Made by a program: the position numbers and the translations under genes
Notes under the pieces: generated by a model
Database searches by the model: none
Told to the model about the DNA's origin: nothing
The model's input: only the letters and a program-made list of their open reading frames with translations
Assembly: GCA_023078685.1 (NCBI GenBank)
Contig: JALGAS010000002.1
Location: 4,278,001 to 4,342,000 of the forward strand
Length of the DNA: 64,000 bases
Direction of reading: 5' to 3'
From: Neopestalotiopsis rosae
Lineage: Eukaryota; Ascomycota; Sordariomycetes; Amphisphaeriales; Sporocadaceae
In this document: piece after piece, positions 1-11,898 of the stretch
Layout: each line of letters opens with the position of its first letter
Numbering within the stretch: position 1 is the stretch's first letter

Positions 1-1652
1 ACCTGCTGTATGATCACCACCCCCCTCGTCCCCCCCGGAACCCTGGAGTGGCAGCACATGTTCGTGAAACTCTATATCTGCCCGCCCGTGGGTGTGAATC
101 TTCTTCCTGGGCGAATGGCGAAACATGCAAAGAATAAAAAGAAAGAAGGAAAATTCTGAAACTTCTAGATTACAACGCCTGTGAGCTCGGCCGGGTTTTG
201 GGTCACTAGAACAACTCTATTATACCTCTGTCTCGGGATTTTCTTCCTTGTAGGGAGTTTTATACTTTCAGGTCCCATAATTTGTTTCCTTGCACGTTGT
301 TTTGCAGGTCTCCGAGAACAATGCGCATCTTTTGATACGCGGACAGGCAACTTGCATAGAACCCATCATGTACTTTGCTTATGCTTCTGTAACCCGAAAC
401 GGCCTGGGAAAGCAAATAAAACTCTCCATGGCATGAAGCTTGACATGTTTTTGCTCCGCTGGACGCCTTGCTTATTCAAGGCTATATTTTACAGTACACG
501 TCTTTTGCGCGTCCGTTCGTGGGGCGCAAGTTTTGTCTCGGCCCTGGTTCCTAGAAAAATGCAATTGTTCGGTCGGCAACAACGGGAGATACAAGAATAT
601 GATGGGAATATTGGATGCGTTACGGTAAATAAGCCCAACAGGCAGGGCCAATCGGCAGGAATGTGGCTCGGCAAAGCTGCCATGCGATTCCGTCCCATGC
701 GAGACGCGTCTTTTATCAGAGGCTTCGGGCGAAAGCGCGCCAATCCGCCTTGTGTTATGTTACCTGATATGGTAGTTATAGGAATAAAGATATGCGGATG
801 GGATTCTCTTCCAAAATCCTTGGTTTTCTCACGTCTTGCATAAATACCATGTTCGCAGCCCGCAACTCTTTGCCCCATTCTGACAAAAGGCGAAGAAGCG
901 AACATGGCACAGCAAAACACGTTTTTTTTTACCCTTGCTTTCTATATAAATCTTACGTGCATACGTTTTCCTTACATAAGATTGCGCCCTGCCTGCTGCT
1001 GATCATCTAAGCTTCCGGAATCCTATAGTCGCTGTAAATAGAGGTGGCGGCCATATGCAAATGCAAGAAGCATGCTCAGAGTCGACGATCTTGCTCTTTT
1101 TTGTTCCTTGGTACTTAATCTATAGATGACCTGGTTGTAAACTTATATTTATGGCACTCAGGATATGAGGTATCACCAACAGCCGCCGCATGGGATGTAA
1201 GACAGGTGCTGAAGAACAGATCTGCGTATGGCGAAAATTACGCCTTATCTGGGCTATAGTAAGCATAAGGATATGCTGCACTGATGGTTTTTGTCGCCAC
1301 TATATGCAAGTATCATGGTCATCGGTATACCAAACATCGCACTTGCAGTTATTTGTGCCTGTGTGCTCCAGTCATGTTCCGATGAGACCTCCAAGGTCAA
1401 CGTGTGTTTCAATTTAGTGATAGCATGGAAATATGAGACGAATCAGGGCATCTGAACTGTCATCTTGTGGGCTAGAATCAACTCACGATAATGGGACAAG
1501 GATCAAAAGCAATCATGTTCTCTTGATAAACCGCATCATGCTGCGTGAACCGGTCATATACTGAAACCCTTTTGACGTGACACATATCTACAAAACAAAG
1601 CAGTAATCTCCATCCGTTTCCAAAAGCCAGCCCATTCGAATCTCAAAGATTT
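1..1652. other. Intergenic, no supportable gene
   Basis: No convincing gene is seen. A 220-codon open frame on the plus strand (181-843) has no recognisable domain, and other open frames overlap it on both strands, so I do not call it. The right part is AT-rich and is probably the 3' flank of the SepB-like gene that ends at 1653. Confidence 0.5.
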
Positions 1653-4244
1653 CTATGGGAAGTCCTCATCCATCTCATCGCCGCCTAATCTCTTCTCGCT
1701 CATCTCTCTAATCTTCTTGCCTAGAATACTGCGCCCGTATCGCTCAGCCACCTTGCCGGCGGCGTCGAGCATCCGGCCAGTGCGATCTTTCATCAGCTGC
1801 ACGAGCTCCAGAGCCCGCATGCCACGATCCTCGCCCTCACGACACTCGATTGCCAGGTACTGCAACAAGGTCTTGTCAATGTCGAGCTCCAGTCTCGCGA
1901 GCGTGGAGCGCTGGGTATGCGAGCCAGACCCTTGCGTGGCGTCCACCGAGTCTTGAAGTTGGGCAGCAAATATGCCCTTGAGGAGGTACGTCTGCTCAAG
2001 CTTCCGGGTTTCAGACTCGCCGTCTTCAGGCTCGGGCGTGGCATCTGGATCTTCAGCATTGACCGACTTGGCCTTGGGAGGTTCGGATGACAATGGGATA
2101 GAGAAGTCAAACTCGGAGAGGAGTGGCCGTGGAAAGTATGGATATTGGTCGCCTCCCTTGAGAATAATACAGTGAAACTTATTATCTGCCACTGCAATGG
2201 GAAAGTAGGTCTCGTGTTTGCGACCCGATGCTAGACGTGGGAGGAGTTTTGTGTCCAACAAAGGGACCCAAGAAGCTTTTGATGGTTGACGCCAATGCAG
2301 AAGTGTGAGTAGAGTGCCAGTAGAATCGTAGATACAAGGATCCTGGGGAAATTGTTAGCCGCAAACATTCTTAGATACGAAGATGATTGAACAAATACAT
2401 ACACCATTGTCTGAGAAGAAGACACTTTTAACGGTTGCACCTTCGGGAAGCGCGACCGTGTCTTCGTTCTGACATATTTCGTCCCTCTTGACATTCTCAA
2501 TTGAGTACAGGAGCCGGGCATTGCCATCAGCGCCTACGGGACCGTTGCCCATGGTCAAGACGTAGTCCCGCCAGCTAGCGCATGTGACCATGGGTGTGCT
2601 CTTTGGTCGATAAACCCTGTAGGGAATACCAAACAGAGTATAAACGCGGACGTAATTGGCTGTAGTCGTCACAGTGATAAAAGACTCGCTGAGTGACATG
2701 GCAAGAATGGCTTCGCCCTTGGGCAGTTCCGTGCGCCAGTCTGTCCGGTTTGTCCATGTCTCATGGGGACGGTAGAAAATCGTGGCAGGAGTGTCGTCTT
2801 TTGGAGGACTAGAGAAGAGCGTGCCATTTTCAGTCAAGCAAGCCTTGTCATACAGAAAGGTGTCTGTAAAGTGAAAGTCCCTGTGAAAGTCATGATCGTA
2901 AAATTCGACAGTTACGGTGTGGTGGCCATCTTGATCAATAGTCCAGATGAATCCGATCAGATTTAAGCAGAGATACTTGCGATTGCCGCGCCATGGGGTG
3001 GATCCTGGTTGGAAAGCTTCGTGATACTGGGCCTCGAGCCGGAATCTCTTGTTGGAGCCATCACCAAAAAGATCATCCTCGTCGTGAGCACGCTTGCCGT
3101 TTCCATTCATGGTATAGCCGGCACCGTCATCGTCGACCACAAAGTCATCGTTATCTGCGCCGTCCATGAGCGAGTCGAGACTATCAAGCGAGTCCCGACG
3201 CGGCCGCTGCTGAGGTTCCTTGGCTCCCGGTGCCGGCCGTCTAATGTTCAGGGAGACCTCTTGCAGCGGGTCATGGATAAAAGGCGCGGGCTGCTTTGGA
3301 AGTTTCAACAGCTGAGCAAATTGCTCTGGTACAAAATCAGGGTGGATGTAGACCTCGCCATCAGAGTTGGTGAAAGACGCCAGGTTCTGTTTGGGATGCC
3401 ATGAAATGTTCATTACATTGACGTAGTCGAGCCTGGCAATGACAGACTGGGTCTTGGTCTCCCATAGGATGATCTTCTTGTCCTTTCCGGCTGTAGCCAA
3501 GATGGCGCCGTTGGGCGACCAGGCAAGAGCAGTGATATCGCCGTTGTGGCCTCTGGAGAAGAGACGCTGCTTCTCCCAGTCATTTTTCGACACAACTTGA
3601 ATGTCTCGTGTCGGTGTAGGCAAGGCAAATGCCCTGCCATCGGGATGCCAGGCGACCAGGGAACTGATCTCTGATTCGGCATCCAGCGCACCAATGATCC
3701 CGTCCATCTTTCGAATAAGCTCAGGCTCTTCCGATGTCAGGGAGTATATGTATACGACGCCATCAGTACATGACAGCGCCACCGTGTTGCCCTTGGGATC
3801 GAAGACGAGGTGCTTCGTTGGTTTGCCGTGCTCTTTCAGAGTTCGGACTTGGCTATTGTCGCTGGTGTTCACCACCTTGACAGTAAGCTCGTCGCTGGCG
3901 ACAGCGCACCATTGCCCATCTGGAGAGAGTGCGAGATCGCGAATTGGCAGAGAGCAACGGAGAAGGAATCTGTCGAATTCGGCATTCGGGATGGAATAGT
4001 AGCTGACGGTGCCATCCTCGGAACCAGCGACGAAGAAGTCATTGGCCGCGTCCACAGCAGTATGTTGCTCAGGACAATCGTCGATATTCCGAGGCTCGCC
4101 GTCAAAGCCCGTCTTGTAGAGACGAATTGTGTTATTCGATCCGACCGTCACCAACTGTGTTCCATCTGGAGTGTAGGCGCATAGCGTGGTGCCCTGCGTG
4201 TGCGCAGGTCTCGGCCGGGGGCGAGGCGGTGCCGTAGACGCCAT
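1653..4244 (-). CDS. sepB: SepB/Ctf4/Mcl1-like replisome adaptor, WD40 protein
   Basis: Predicted 843-aa Ctf4 family protein (Aspergillus SepB, fission yeast Mcl1, animal WDHD1/AND-1). The family trimerises at the fork and links CMG helicase to polymerase alpha and cohesion factors. Two exons are read: 4244-2403 and 2342-1653, with a 60-bp intron (GTATGT...CCCCAG) in phase 0. Residues 1-300 form WD40 repeats (for example LAWSPNGAILATAGKDKKI). A low-complexity acidic linker with SLDSLDSL follows at about 345-410. The second beta-propeller typical of the family starts near WRGNRKYLCLNLIGFIWT, and the C-terminal helical part lies in exon 2 (DSTGTLLTLLHW onward). Length fits fungal orthologues. 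The ATG at 4244 is followed directly by the repeat domain. The promoter holds two ACGCGT boxes, which agrees with an S-phase gene. Family assignment is firm; the symbol follows Aspergillus usage. Confidence 0.93.
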
Positions 4245-4400
4245 TGTAGAGAATTAAGAGATGCTTATTCCTACAGACAATCGTGATGGCAAGATGGGCA
4301 ATATGCGACAGTTTCGAAGTTGTTTTCGTTACAAGTGGGCCAGGTTGTATGTCGAGATCCCGCGAATCTACATTTGTCCAAAGTAAAGTATCAACGAGAG

Positions 4401-4438
4401 ACGCGTTTAGACCGTGTCAAATCAATTTAGGGACGCGT
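4401..4438. promoter_or_regulatory. Two MCB-like ACGCGT boxes upstream of sepB
   Basis: ACGCGTTT occurs at 4401-4408 and again at 4433-4440, 32 bp apart, about 157 and 189 bp upstream of the SepB ATG. ACGCGT is the MluI cell-cycle box bound by MBF/DSC1 in yeasts, which drives G1/S replication genes. The rest of the 540-bp divergent interval (4245-4784) up to the WD40 gene shows nothing else clear. Function is inferred from motif and gene class. Confidence 0.5.
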
Positions 4439-4784
4439 TTGACAGGGGTGACACCTGTAAGCAGGGTACGTAAATACCTAAGTTGTACCCCACCATAGCG
4501 GGCGGCCAGAACCCCGCCTAGGTACCGACGACAGCTTCGAGGGCCCGGAGCGGATAGTGAAATTTAAAAGATATCTACAAGGTACATTAGTAACAGGCAG
4601 ATTTTAAAGCAGCTTTGTTGCTTCTAGGCACCAATAATCGAGCAACTCTATTTATTCCCTCAGATATTCGTGCTGAGAGCAATAACTTGAAGAATTGCCT
4701 GTCACGGCTGAATTTTAATCCTCATCAATCTTTTGACTGAAAGCATCGAAAGTCAATATCAAAGCTCGCACGCAAGTCATCAAG

Positions 4785-6114
4785 ATGCAAAAGGGGCATT
4801 CAGCAGAGCACTTTTTCGAGACAGAGTAAGGAGAATTTATAGTACCGCATAGTACTCCGAGACATGATAGTTGACAAACTCATAGTGCGTCTGCACAGAA
4901 ACGAGAACGACAAGCAGCCAAGTCGGCCAACAAGAATGGAAACCCAATTGCCTTGAAATCTAAGCCTTTGGCTGCCATTCTTGATGTTGGCTCACCACCT
5001 TGCCTGCTTGTTGCAGAGTCTTCCGGGACTGTCAGAAGAGTTAATACTGAGGTGAGATGGAAGAGTCATGATGTTTAGATCCAGAGCAACGCATTATGCT
5101 GTGAATGGTTAACTGACCCTCGGGTAGACGCAAGATACCAAGCAAGTATATCGGGGCCCCACAGCACCCGTAACATGTGTGGCAGTCGGAGGACCCGGCA
5201 ACCAGACCTTGTTTGCCGGATCTTGGGACAAGGACATCTGGAGTTGGGATGTCCCTTCAAAGGCTCCGGGCCGCAAGTACAGCGGCCACTCTGATTTCGT
5301 CAAGGCCGTGGTCTGCACCAAGCTGGGTGGCAAGGACATCCTCATCAGCGGCGGCGCGGACAAGAAGATCATCGTCTGGGATGTAGCCACCGGCTCTCGA
5401 CTTCACGTCCTCCAAGACCAGGTTGTCTCCATGATGGCAGTCCAGCACTTGGCTGTGGACCCAGTGTCATCCGGGCCCGATGAAGTGATCCTCGTCAGCG
5501 CGGGCAGTGATCCGCATATCCGGCGCTGGCGCATTCGTGTGGACTCGGCAGAGCAGATTGTTGACACCTTGCCCAACGAAGCCGAAGCCCGGCACACAAT
5601 CCTTGAGCATGAGACTACGGTGTATAGGCTCCTTTTCGACCAGCAAAGTGATGAGGCCGATCTTTGGACCGCGAGCGGCGATGGTACTGCAAAGTGTTTG
5701 TCACGGGCCAGAAATTACGCAGTCGAGGACACGATCGAACATGGCGATCATGTGCGAGCTATCGTTGCGACAGAGCACTGGATTGTGACCGGTGGTCGAG
5801 ACGAAGACATCAAGGTGTGGGATCGAGCGTCTGGAAAACTCTACTGCACCCTAGATGGACACTACGACGAAGTCACTGACCTGATCGTACTGAGCAATCA
5901 AGCCACATCAGCCGCACAGATCGCTTCGGTATCTCTTGATGGAACGATCCGAACATGGTCACTTGAGAAGAAGGAACTTGACAAGATCAATCAAGAAAAG
6001 ACGGACAAGGCCAACGGTGTGGAGAAGGAGACTGCCGCGGAAGAAAAGGAGGAACTCATGACTGCCGAAGAAGAGGCTGAACTTGCTGCTCTGATGGACG
6101 AAGATGACGAATAA
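4785..6114 (+). CDS. WD40-repeat protein, function unassigned
   Basis: Predicted 397-aa protein from three exons: 4785-4825, 4886-5051 and 5128-6114. Introns of 60 and 76 bp have GTAAGG/GTGAGA donors and TAG acceptors, and the frame is kept across both. The N-terminus is a short Lys/Arg/Gln-rich stretch. WD40 blades follow, for example AGSWDKDIWSWD, ISGGADKKIIVWD and VTGGRDEDIKVWD, so a single seven-blade propeller is likely. The C-terminus (about 355-397) is a charged Lys/Glu coil ending in acidic residues. Without the two upstream exons the first blade lacks its start, so the short 5' exon is well supported. I cannot place it in a named orthologue group. It is divergent from sepB, and a nuclear or scaffold role is only a guess. 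Confidence 0.85.
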
Positions 6115-6689
6115 GTGCTGCGCAGGAATGCAGGAACACCCAAAAGACTGAACAGCCTTGCGTCTATGTCAGTGCTCTATCACCATGAAAGTCTTTGGCA
6201 GCTTCTGCAGGCTCCTGGACAAGCGATACGATTTTTGAGTCTTAATTCATTGACTGATATCGAAGACCACTGACAAAAGTATCTGCCTGTCTTCATCCCC
6301 AGTCTGATGAAGTTGATCAATTGCGGAAATGCACACTACCCATACCAGCGATACCCTTGAGCAGAAGTGGGTGCGGCTGAGTTCTACTGGTCAGCTTCTG
6401 CTGCAGTAGGCTGCATGATTGACTTGGGCGCGTACAGCACTTGAATGTTTCGGGCAATTCTGCCTTGCCATTGCGCCACTTCCAGGGGACTTGCCAGCAG
6501 TGACCTGGATCACTGGCTGATGCCGGCACAACAACAGCAGGCCACCACAAATTCGTCTCGTGTCTCTTACCTGACCCCTCTTCATCATCACGAACTCACT
6601 GGTAGAAACGTGCACAAACAAACCTCACGATGTACTAGGACCGCCATGAACATTTATTCACTGAGATTCTAGTTTGGGTCAGATTTATC
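6115..6689. other. Intergenic between WD40 gene and NLR-like gene
   Basis: This 575-bp interval has no gene call. It holds the 3' flank of the WD40 gene and the probable promoter and leader of the NACHT gene. Short open frames here overlap on both strands and look random. Confidence 0.5.
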
Positions 6690-9656
6690 ATGGAATTTCA
6701 GGAACCACAAGCCAAGAGGCGCAGGGTCGATATCGCGCACACAGCCTCAGAGAACACACGGCAACCGAGTGGTCCACCGCGCGAATATTTTCAACCTCCA
6801 AGCAGTTCGAGTGGCTTCGCTGGAACTGGCTTCTCCAATAATAATGGTAACTTCAATGTTGGTGGTAACCTTTATCTCAATAATGGAACCACTGCAAACA
6901 TGGCGAGCACACCTACAGTGGGACGCGTAGAACTTCTTGAATCTTTACGGTTCGAACAGATCGATTCCCGACAATTGAGCATCAAGAAAGCCCACGAAAA
7001 CACATGTCGCTGGTTCCTGAAAGACCCAATATACAAACAATGGGAGAATAAGACAAACCTACGAGAAAATGAGAATCTCTTATGGATAAAGGGAAAACCG
7101 GGCGCGGGGAAGTCGACATTGATGAATTATTTGGACAAACAGCTGCCTGGTCGACTTCGCAATAAAGAAGAGCCTTGCGCTTTCATCTCATTCTTCTTCA
7201 ATGCTCGAGGCAGCGAGCTAGAGAGATCAATCGAGGGCATGTACCGATCACTTCTACTGCAACTTCTCGAAGCCCGTCCAGAGCTGCAGTGTGTGCTTGA
7301 TCCATTGAGATCAGTCCCTAATTGGGATGTAATCCGGCTCAAGAATCTGTTTGAGGAGGCTGCTGAGAAATCATCAACAACAATCTGTCTCATCGATGCA
7401 TTGGATGAATGTCAGGAGGACGATATTCGAGATATGGTGAAATCATTCGAAGAGATCCTGCAAGCCGGCAGCCAGCTTCATGTCTGTTTCGCAAGCCGAC
7501 ATTATCCATATATCAGTACGCGGATGGGGCTGAGCATCATCCTCGAAGAGCAAGACCAGCACGAGAACGATATATCCAGCTACCTCAACACCAAACTGGA
7601 AATCGGCCACAGCAAACAGGCCGAAGAAATTCGTGTGGAGATGCGAGAAAAGGCATCTGGTGTTTTCATGTGGGTTGTTCTTGTCGTGGAAATGTTGAAT
7701 AAGGAGTATGACAAGGGAAAAATACCCAATCTTCGCAAACGTTTGCGACAATTACCCGGCGATCTGCATGAGCTGTTTCACAGTATTCTGATCCGTGACA
7801 ATGAAGATCGGGATGAACTATTGCTCTGCATACAATGGGTTTTATTTGCCAAGACACCATTGACGCCAAAGCAGCTCTACTTCGCAATCATCTCTGCTTC
7901 CGATGCACAGTCGTTGCTCGACTACCATTCGGACTACCATTCGGACGATATCTCAGAGACCGACATGCAAAGATACATCCTCAACAGCTCAAAGGGTTTA
8001 ACAGAGCCAACAAAATCAAAGAAGACCCCTACTATACAATTCATCCATGAATCGGTCCGAGACTTCTTACTCAAAGGAGACGGTTTTCATAAAGTGTTTC
8101 CTAATTTGCCTTCAAATATTCATGGATCGAGTCACGAATCACTCAGAGATTGTTGCCTCAAGTATGTCGAGATGGAAAAGGGACATGATTTCGAGTCCTA
8201 TAAGTCAGATGTCGCGTCCTCAAAATTTCCATTTCTTGATTATGCCGTCAAGGGACTTTTGCATCACGCCAATGAAGCAGCAAAGAACGGTTCTAGCCAG
8301 AAAGAATTTTTGACAAGCTTTCCGCACGTTACCTGGGTAAAGCACTACAACGTTCTCGAAATACACAAGCGAAGGCGATATCATCCACAAGTGAGCATGC
8401 TGTATATCTTGGCCGAAGCGGGCACGACCTCGTTAATCGATGCCGTTCCAAATATACAGTCATGCTTTGATGTGGAAGAGAGTTGCTTCGTTTTACCCAT
8501 TCTTTGCGCCGTGGTTCTAAACAACTTTGATTGTGCCCAAGAAATGCTCAGAGTACAGGCAAAGCAAGTTCCAGGCTTCTGTTACGAGAGATTCCATAAG
8601 CTCTGGTCTCCAGTTCTTGCAATTTCGGATGGACTGAAACCATTTAACAACAGTCGGAGGTTCCCTTATGATACTTCTGCACCAAAATTCATCGAACTCG
8701 CCCGCTTTGGAGGCGAATTGGTCTCCATTTTCTACCTGCAGACGGAGAGCTTCGACGTGGGCTCTGCAAGCAAGTACGATTATACTGCTATGATGGCCGC
8801 CGCAAAGAAGGGGTATAGTCATCTCATGGAAGAACTTCGCCAGAGAGGTGCTGAGATCGCAAACGCATCGCGTTACAATGGAACAGCGCTTCATCTGGCC
8901 GCAGGAAGCTCCCGACTGGCAGCAGTAAAGCAACTGATTAATTGGGGAGCCGATGTTTCAGTTACTGATGAAAACAACATGACACCATTGCACTGTTTAG
9001 GGTCAGCTGAGCTCGACACGGGGACTGAGGCTGTCAACATTGCAAGAATGCTGATCGACAACGGTGCTCATGTGTTGAGCATAGACGGAGACGAGAAAAC
9101 GCCATTGCACCATATCTGCAGGCTCAGAAATGGTTGCGAATTAGCCAAAGTGCTTCTCGATTGTGGGGCCAATACTGCAGCCGCCGACAACGAAGGCAGA
9201 ACACCTCTCCATTCCTGGTGTTTAGGAGACGATCCATTACGACACCAGATATATCTCAGGCAATCCACGAAATATAAGTTGCCTTGGACAGTTCCTGTTC
9301 CCGAGGAATATCTCAATGTGGGGCGACTCCTACTAAATCGCGGTGGTGATGTTGCCAGCATTGACAAACATGGGAAAACACCTTTACACTACTGCCGCGG
9401 TCGAGAGACCGCTGAATTGCTACTTGACCACAATGCTTGCATTTCCGCTATCGATGCGAACGGAGACACGCCTCTGCATTGCGCAGCAAGATATTACGAG
9501 CCATACTTGTGCCAATTATTGCTTCGCCGAGGAGCCGATCCTACGGCGCTCAACATGGCCGGAGAGACACCACTCGACCTGGTCAGACCTCAATCGCTAT
9601 ACACATCGGTGGAGAACTGGGCGAAAGAGCTGATTGAACGTTTTTCTAGAAGATGA
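6690..9656 (+). CDS. NACHT-ankyrin STAND/NLR-like protein
   Basis: Intronless 988-aa protein of the fungal NOD-like receptor class. A basic patch, KRRRVD, sits at 9-14. An Asn/Gly/Ser-rich segment at about 41-66 (GFSNNNGNFNVGG) resembles the short amyloid-signalling stretches at the N-termini of some fungal NLRs. The NACHT ATPase follows, with Walker A GKPGAGKST at about 135-143 and Walker B TICLIDALDEC at about 231-241. A winged-helix/superhelical region (about 380-650) separates it from roughly seven ankyrin repeats at about 700-975, with TPLH signatures (MTPLHCL, KTPLHHI, RTPLHSW, KTPLHY, DTPLHCA). Family members sense non-self or damage and trigger incompatibility or cell death through an N-terminal effector. 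Here no HeLo, PNP-UDP or lipase effector domain is fused, and none is recognisable among the neighbouring genes. No frameshift is seen, so it looks functional. Confidence 0.9.
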   Translation: MEFQEPQAKRRRVDIAHTASENTRQPSGPPREYFQPPSSSSGFAGTGFSNNNGNFNVGGNLYLNNGTTANMASTPTVGRVELLESLRFEQIDSRQLSIKKAHENTCRWFLKDPIYKQWENKTNLRENENLLWIKGKPGAGKSTLMNYLDKQLPGRLRNKEEPCAFISFFFNARGSELERSIEGMYRSLLLQLLEARPELQCVLDPLRSVPNWDVIRLKNLFEEAAEKSSTTICLIDALDECQEDDIRDMVKSFEEILQAGSQLHVCFASRHYPYISTRMGLSIILEEQDQHENDISSYLNTKLEIGHSKQAEEIRVEMREKASGVFMWVVLVVEMLNKEYDKGKIPNLRKRLRQLPGDLHELFHSILIRDNEDRDELLLCIQWVLFAKTPLTPKQLYFAIISASDAQSLLDYHSDYHSDDISETDMQRYILNSSKGLTEPTKSKKTPTIQFIHESVRDFLLKGDGFHKVFPNLPSNIHGSSHESLRDCCLKYVEMEKGHDFESYKSDVASSKFPFLDYAVKGLLHHANEAAKNGSSQKEFLTSFPHVTWVKHYNVLEIHKRRRYHPQVSMLYILAEAGTTSLIDAVPNIQSCFDVEESCFVLPILCAVVLNNFDCAQEMLRVQAKQVPGFCYERFHKLWSPVLAISDGLKPFNNSRRFPYDTSAPKFIELARFGGELVSIFYLQTESFDVGSASKYDYTAMMAAAKKGYSHLMEELRQRGAEIANASRYNGTALHLAAGSSRLAAVKQLINWGADVSVTDENNMTPLHCLGSAELDTGTEAVNIARMLIDNGAHVLSIDGDEKTPLHHICRLRNGCELAKVLLDCGANTAAADNEGRTPLHSWCLGDDPLRHQIYLRQSTKYKLPWTVPVPEEYLNVGRLLLNRGGDVASIDKHGKTPLHYCRGRETAELLLDHNACISAIDANGDTPLHCAARYYEPYLCQLLLRRGADPTALNMAGETPLDLVRPQSLYTSVENWAKELIERFSRR

Positions 9657-10621
9657 AGTCTTCCTCCAGATGATACGAAGTTTCGATTACCAGTCACATC
9701 GTGGAAAGACAAGTATGATTGTCAGTTTGAACATGAGTTGAGCCGTCATATTGTGCGTATTGTAGTTCAATCAATCGTTTGACTGAAAGGAGCGCATGGT
9801 CAATACAAACACGACAAATGACAGATATAAGTCAAGTGTACAAGAGAAAGAAAGAAGTAATCCACCAAAAACCTATCACGATCAGTACCAAAATCAGAGA
9901 GTGTGATCGAGAATGGCCCTCACGTATGAATTTAGTACATCAATAACTGCCTGAATGATTCTTTTGTTGCCTAACGTCGTGTCATTCAAATGAGTCTATA
10001 CTCCGTGGTCAGTCGGTGGCGTATCATGAACCATCAGTCGAGATGCAGACATTTTTTTGCGTGCTTTTCACACGGGAATCAAAGCTAATGGACACTGGTC
10101 ACGGTTCTCCAGAACAAATGCTCAAGTGAATAGCCTGAATAAACATCGTATTTATCATCGTTTCCAAATGCATGATTGCTTGGTCGGTATGTATGTACCT
10201 AGGTTGGTGACTTGAAATGCAGCATCGAGGATATTCTATTTAGCTCGAAGTGGTTCAACTGTATCGCACTTGAAACAAGAACTTCAGCAATACCTCTGTG
10301 ACTTTTATTAATACTGGGTCATTGGCATACATAACTTTTTCTACGATGAGTTCTACGTTTTCGTTGCCAAGCCGATTGTACTAGAAACTTTTGAATCATT
10401 GTTCGTTCTGTGATAATTGTTATTCTTTTACAGTTCAACGCAATTACGATGAACAAAGAACATCTTTCTAATGCACTATATCTCATGATACCAATGAAAT
10501 TGCAAAGTCGAAGTGCTGTCTCGTCGATCTTAATGTCACAAATTTCACAGCCATCTTTACCCCTGGAATCAACTCACTCACGTCCAAATAAATGAAGGCA
10601 AGCATGCCCACCGACTCTCCT
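9657..10621. other. Intergenic, AT-rich
   Basis: A 965-bp AT-rich stretch lies between the 3' end of the NLR-like gene and the 3' end of the convergent acidic-protein gene. No gene, RNA or clear repeat is seen. Confidence 0.5.
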
Positions 10622-11898
10622 TCAGTCCTCCTCTGCTGTAGGTCTTGCCGACTTGCAGCGTACAGCAACTCCCGAGGAAGAAGCACGACGCCTCTTTGCG
10701 CCGTTGCGTTCCCGGCCATGGAGTTCAACGGCCTTGGTGATCGCCCGTTGCAGCGCATCACGCAAGACTTGGGAGTCGACAGCTTTTTTGATACACTCAT
10801 CCTTGACCGGAATCCCAGCAGTGGCCATTGCATCCGAACACACGCTGATGAAGATCTTGGAACCGAGAATTCTTCCCGCGATGGTGTTTTTACCCTTTTT
10901 CATGGTATCATCGTCACCGTCCTCCTCCTCCTCATCAGTGGGGGAGCCTGAGGCGTCCGTGTCATCATCTTCGCTGTGATCACCGTCCTCGTCCCCTTGC
11001 AATGTATCGTCTTCATCAAAGGTATCATGAGCAGCATTTTCATTGGACTGTTTGTTGTTGCTGTCGTTTTTTGCTTGATCACTGTGACTTGGGAGTGCAG
11101 AGTCCTTCTGCGCGCCCGAATTCTGTTCGAAGCGGGGGGCCCAAAATGGATGCATGGGTGTCTTCTAACGAAATTATGAAATGTCAGCTCTTACAAAACT
11201 CTGTCCCCTATCTGCTGAATTGCACAACTAATGTAAAACATCATAGAGTCGGAACCATATCTCACATATCACTCTCATCGGCCGCAGAAAGGGTCCATAT
11301 TCCCAGAGGCAAGATAGGAGAGATGTAGAGACTCGCAGAAAACCAGGGAAATACAGTAATCACTCACACGTTCGACAGGGTTCTCCAGCAAGAACTCCAA
11401 CTTGGATTTCGTGATGCAATGCTCAATAGGTTTGGGCAGGACGCCAAAGCCCCCAATCTTGGATCCGACAATCCGGAGCGCCTCAACCTCCTCATGAGAC
11501 GGCAAGGGGCCGTAGTAAGTCCTTCTGGGATCCCAGTGGACGGACTCGCCCGTCTTGGCCACGAATTCTAGAATCTCCCGGACTTTGCGATAGTTTTTGT
11601 GGGTGTGACCTTTTGAGTCCAAGGTCAGATCCGACAAGATTTCGATAATGTCGGCTTTTGCGTCCTCGGAGAACCATTCTCGAGGCTGGTAGACCTGTGC
11701 GAGTACAGCTGGAAAGTTTTCGGTGTCTGCGCGGTCGCCCCAGGCCGCGAGGAGGGGTTTGGCGTTTTTATGGTTGCGAATTTTCTCACCTTGACTCTTG
11801 ATATTAGTAGCCATGTTGAAGTAATTCGATACCGTGTTGTGATGATGGGCGAGAAAAGATTCGCTGGTGGTCGAGGAGTGGTTGTAACGTAAGGCCAA
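10622..11898 (-). CDS. Unrecognised acidic-linker protein, two exons
   Basis: Hypothetical protein of about 357 aa from exons 11898-11368 and 11164-10622, joined by a 203-bp intron (GTGAGT...GTTAG, phase 0). I recognise no family. The N-terminal half is a folded-looking region with many charged helices (KADIIEILSDLTLDSKG, NYRKVREILEFVAKTG). The second exon opens with a probable disordered segment and a long Asp/Glu tract with ESEDDD-like composition. It ends in a short helical block followed by a basic tail (KRRR), which could be a nuclear signal. A second in-frame Met at 11814 (MATNIKS) is an alternative start. The frame also stays open upstream to a CTTTAG at about 11930, so one more 5' exon is possible. 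The first exon ATG is therefore the least certain part. Confidence 0.6.

Noticed and set aside
181..843. 220-codon plus-strand open frame
   Set aside because: No domain, low-complexity or unusual composition, and overlapped by open frames on the other strand. No start or splice context supports it.
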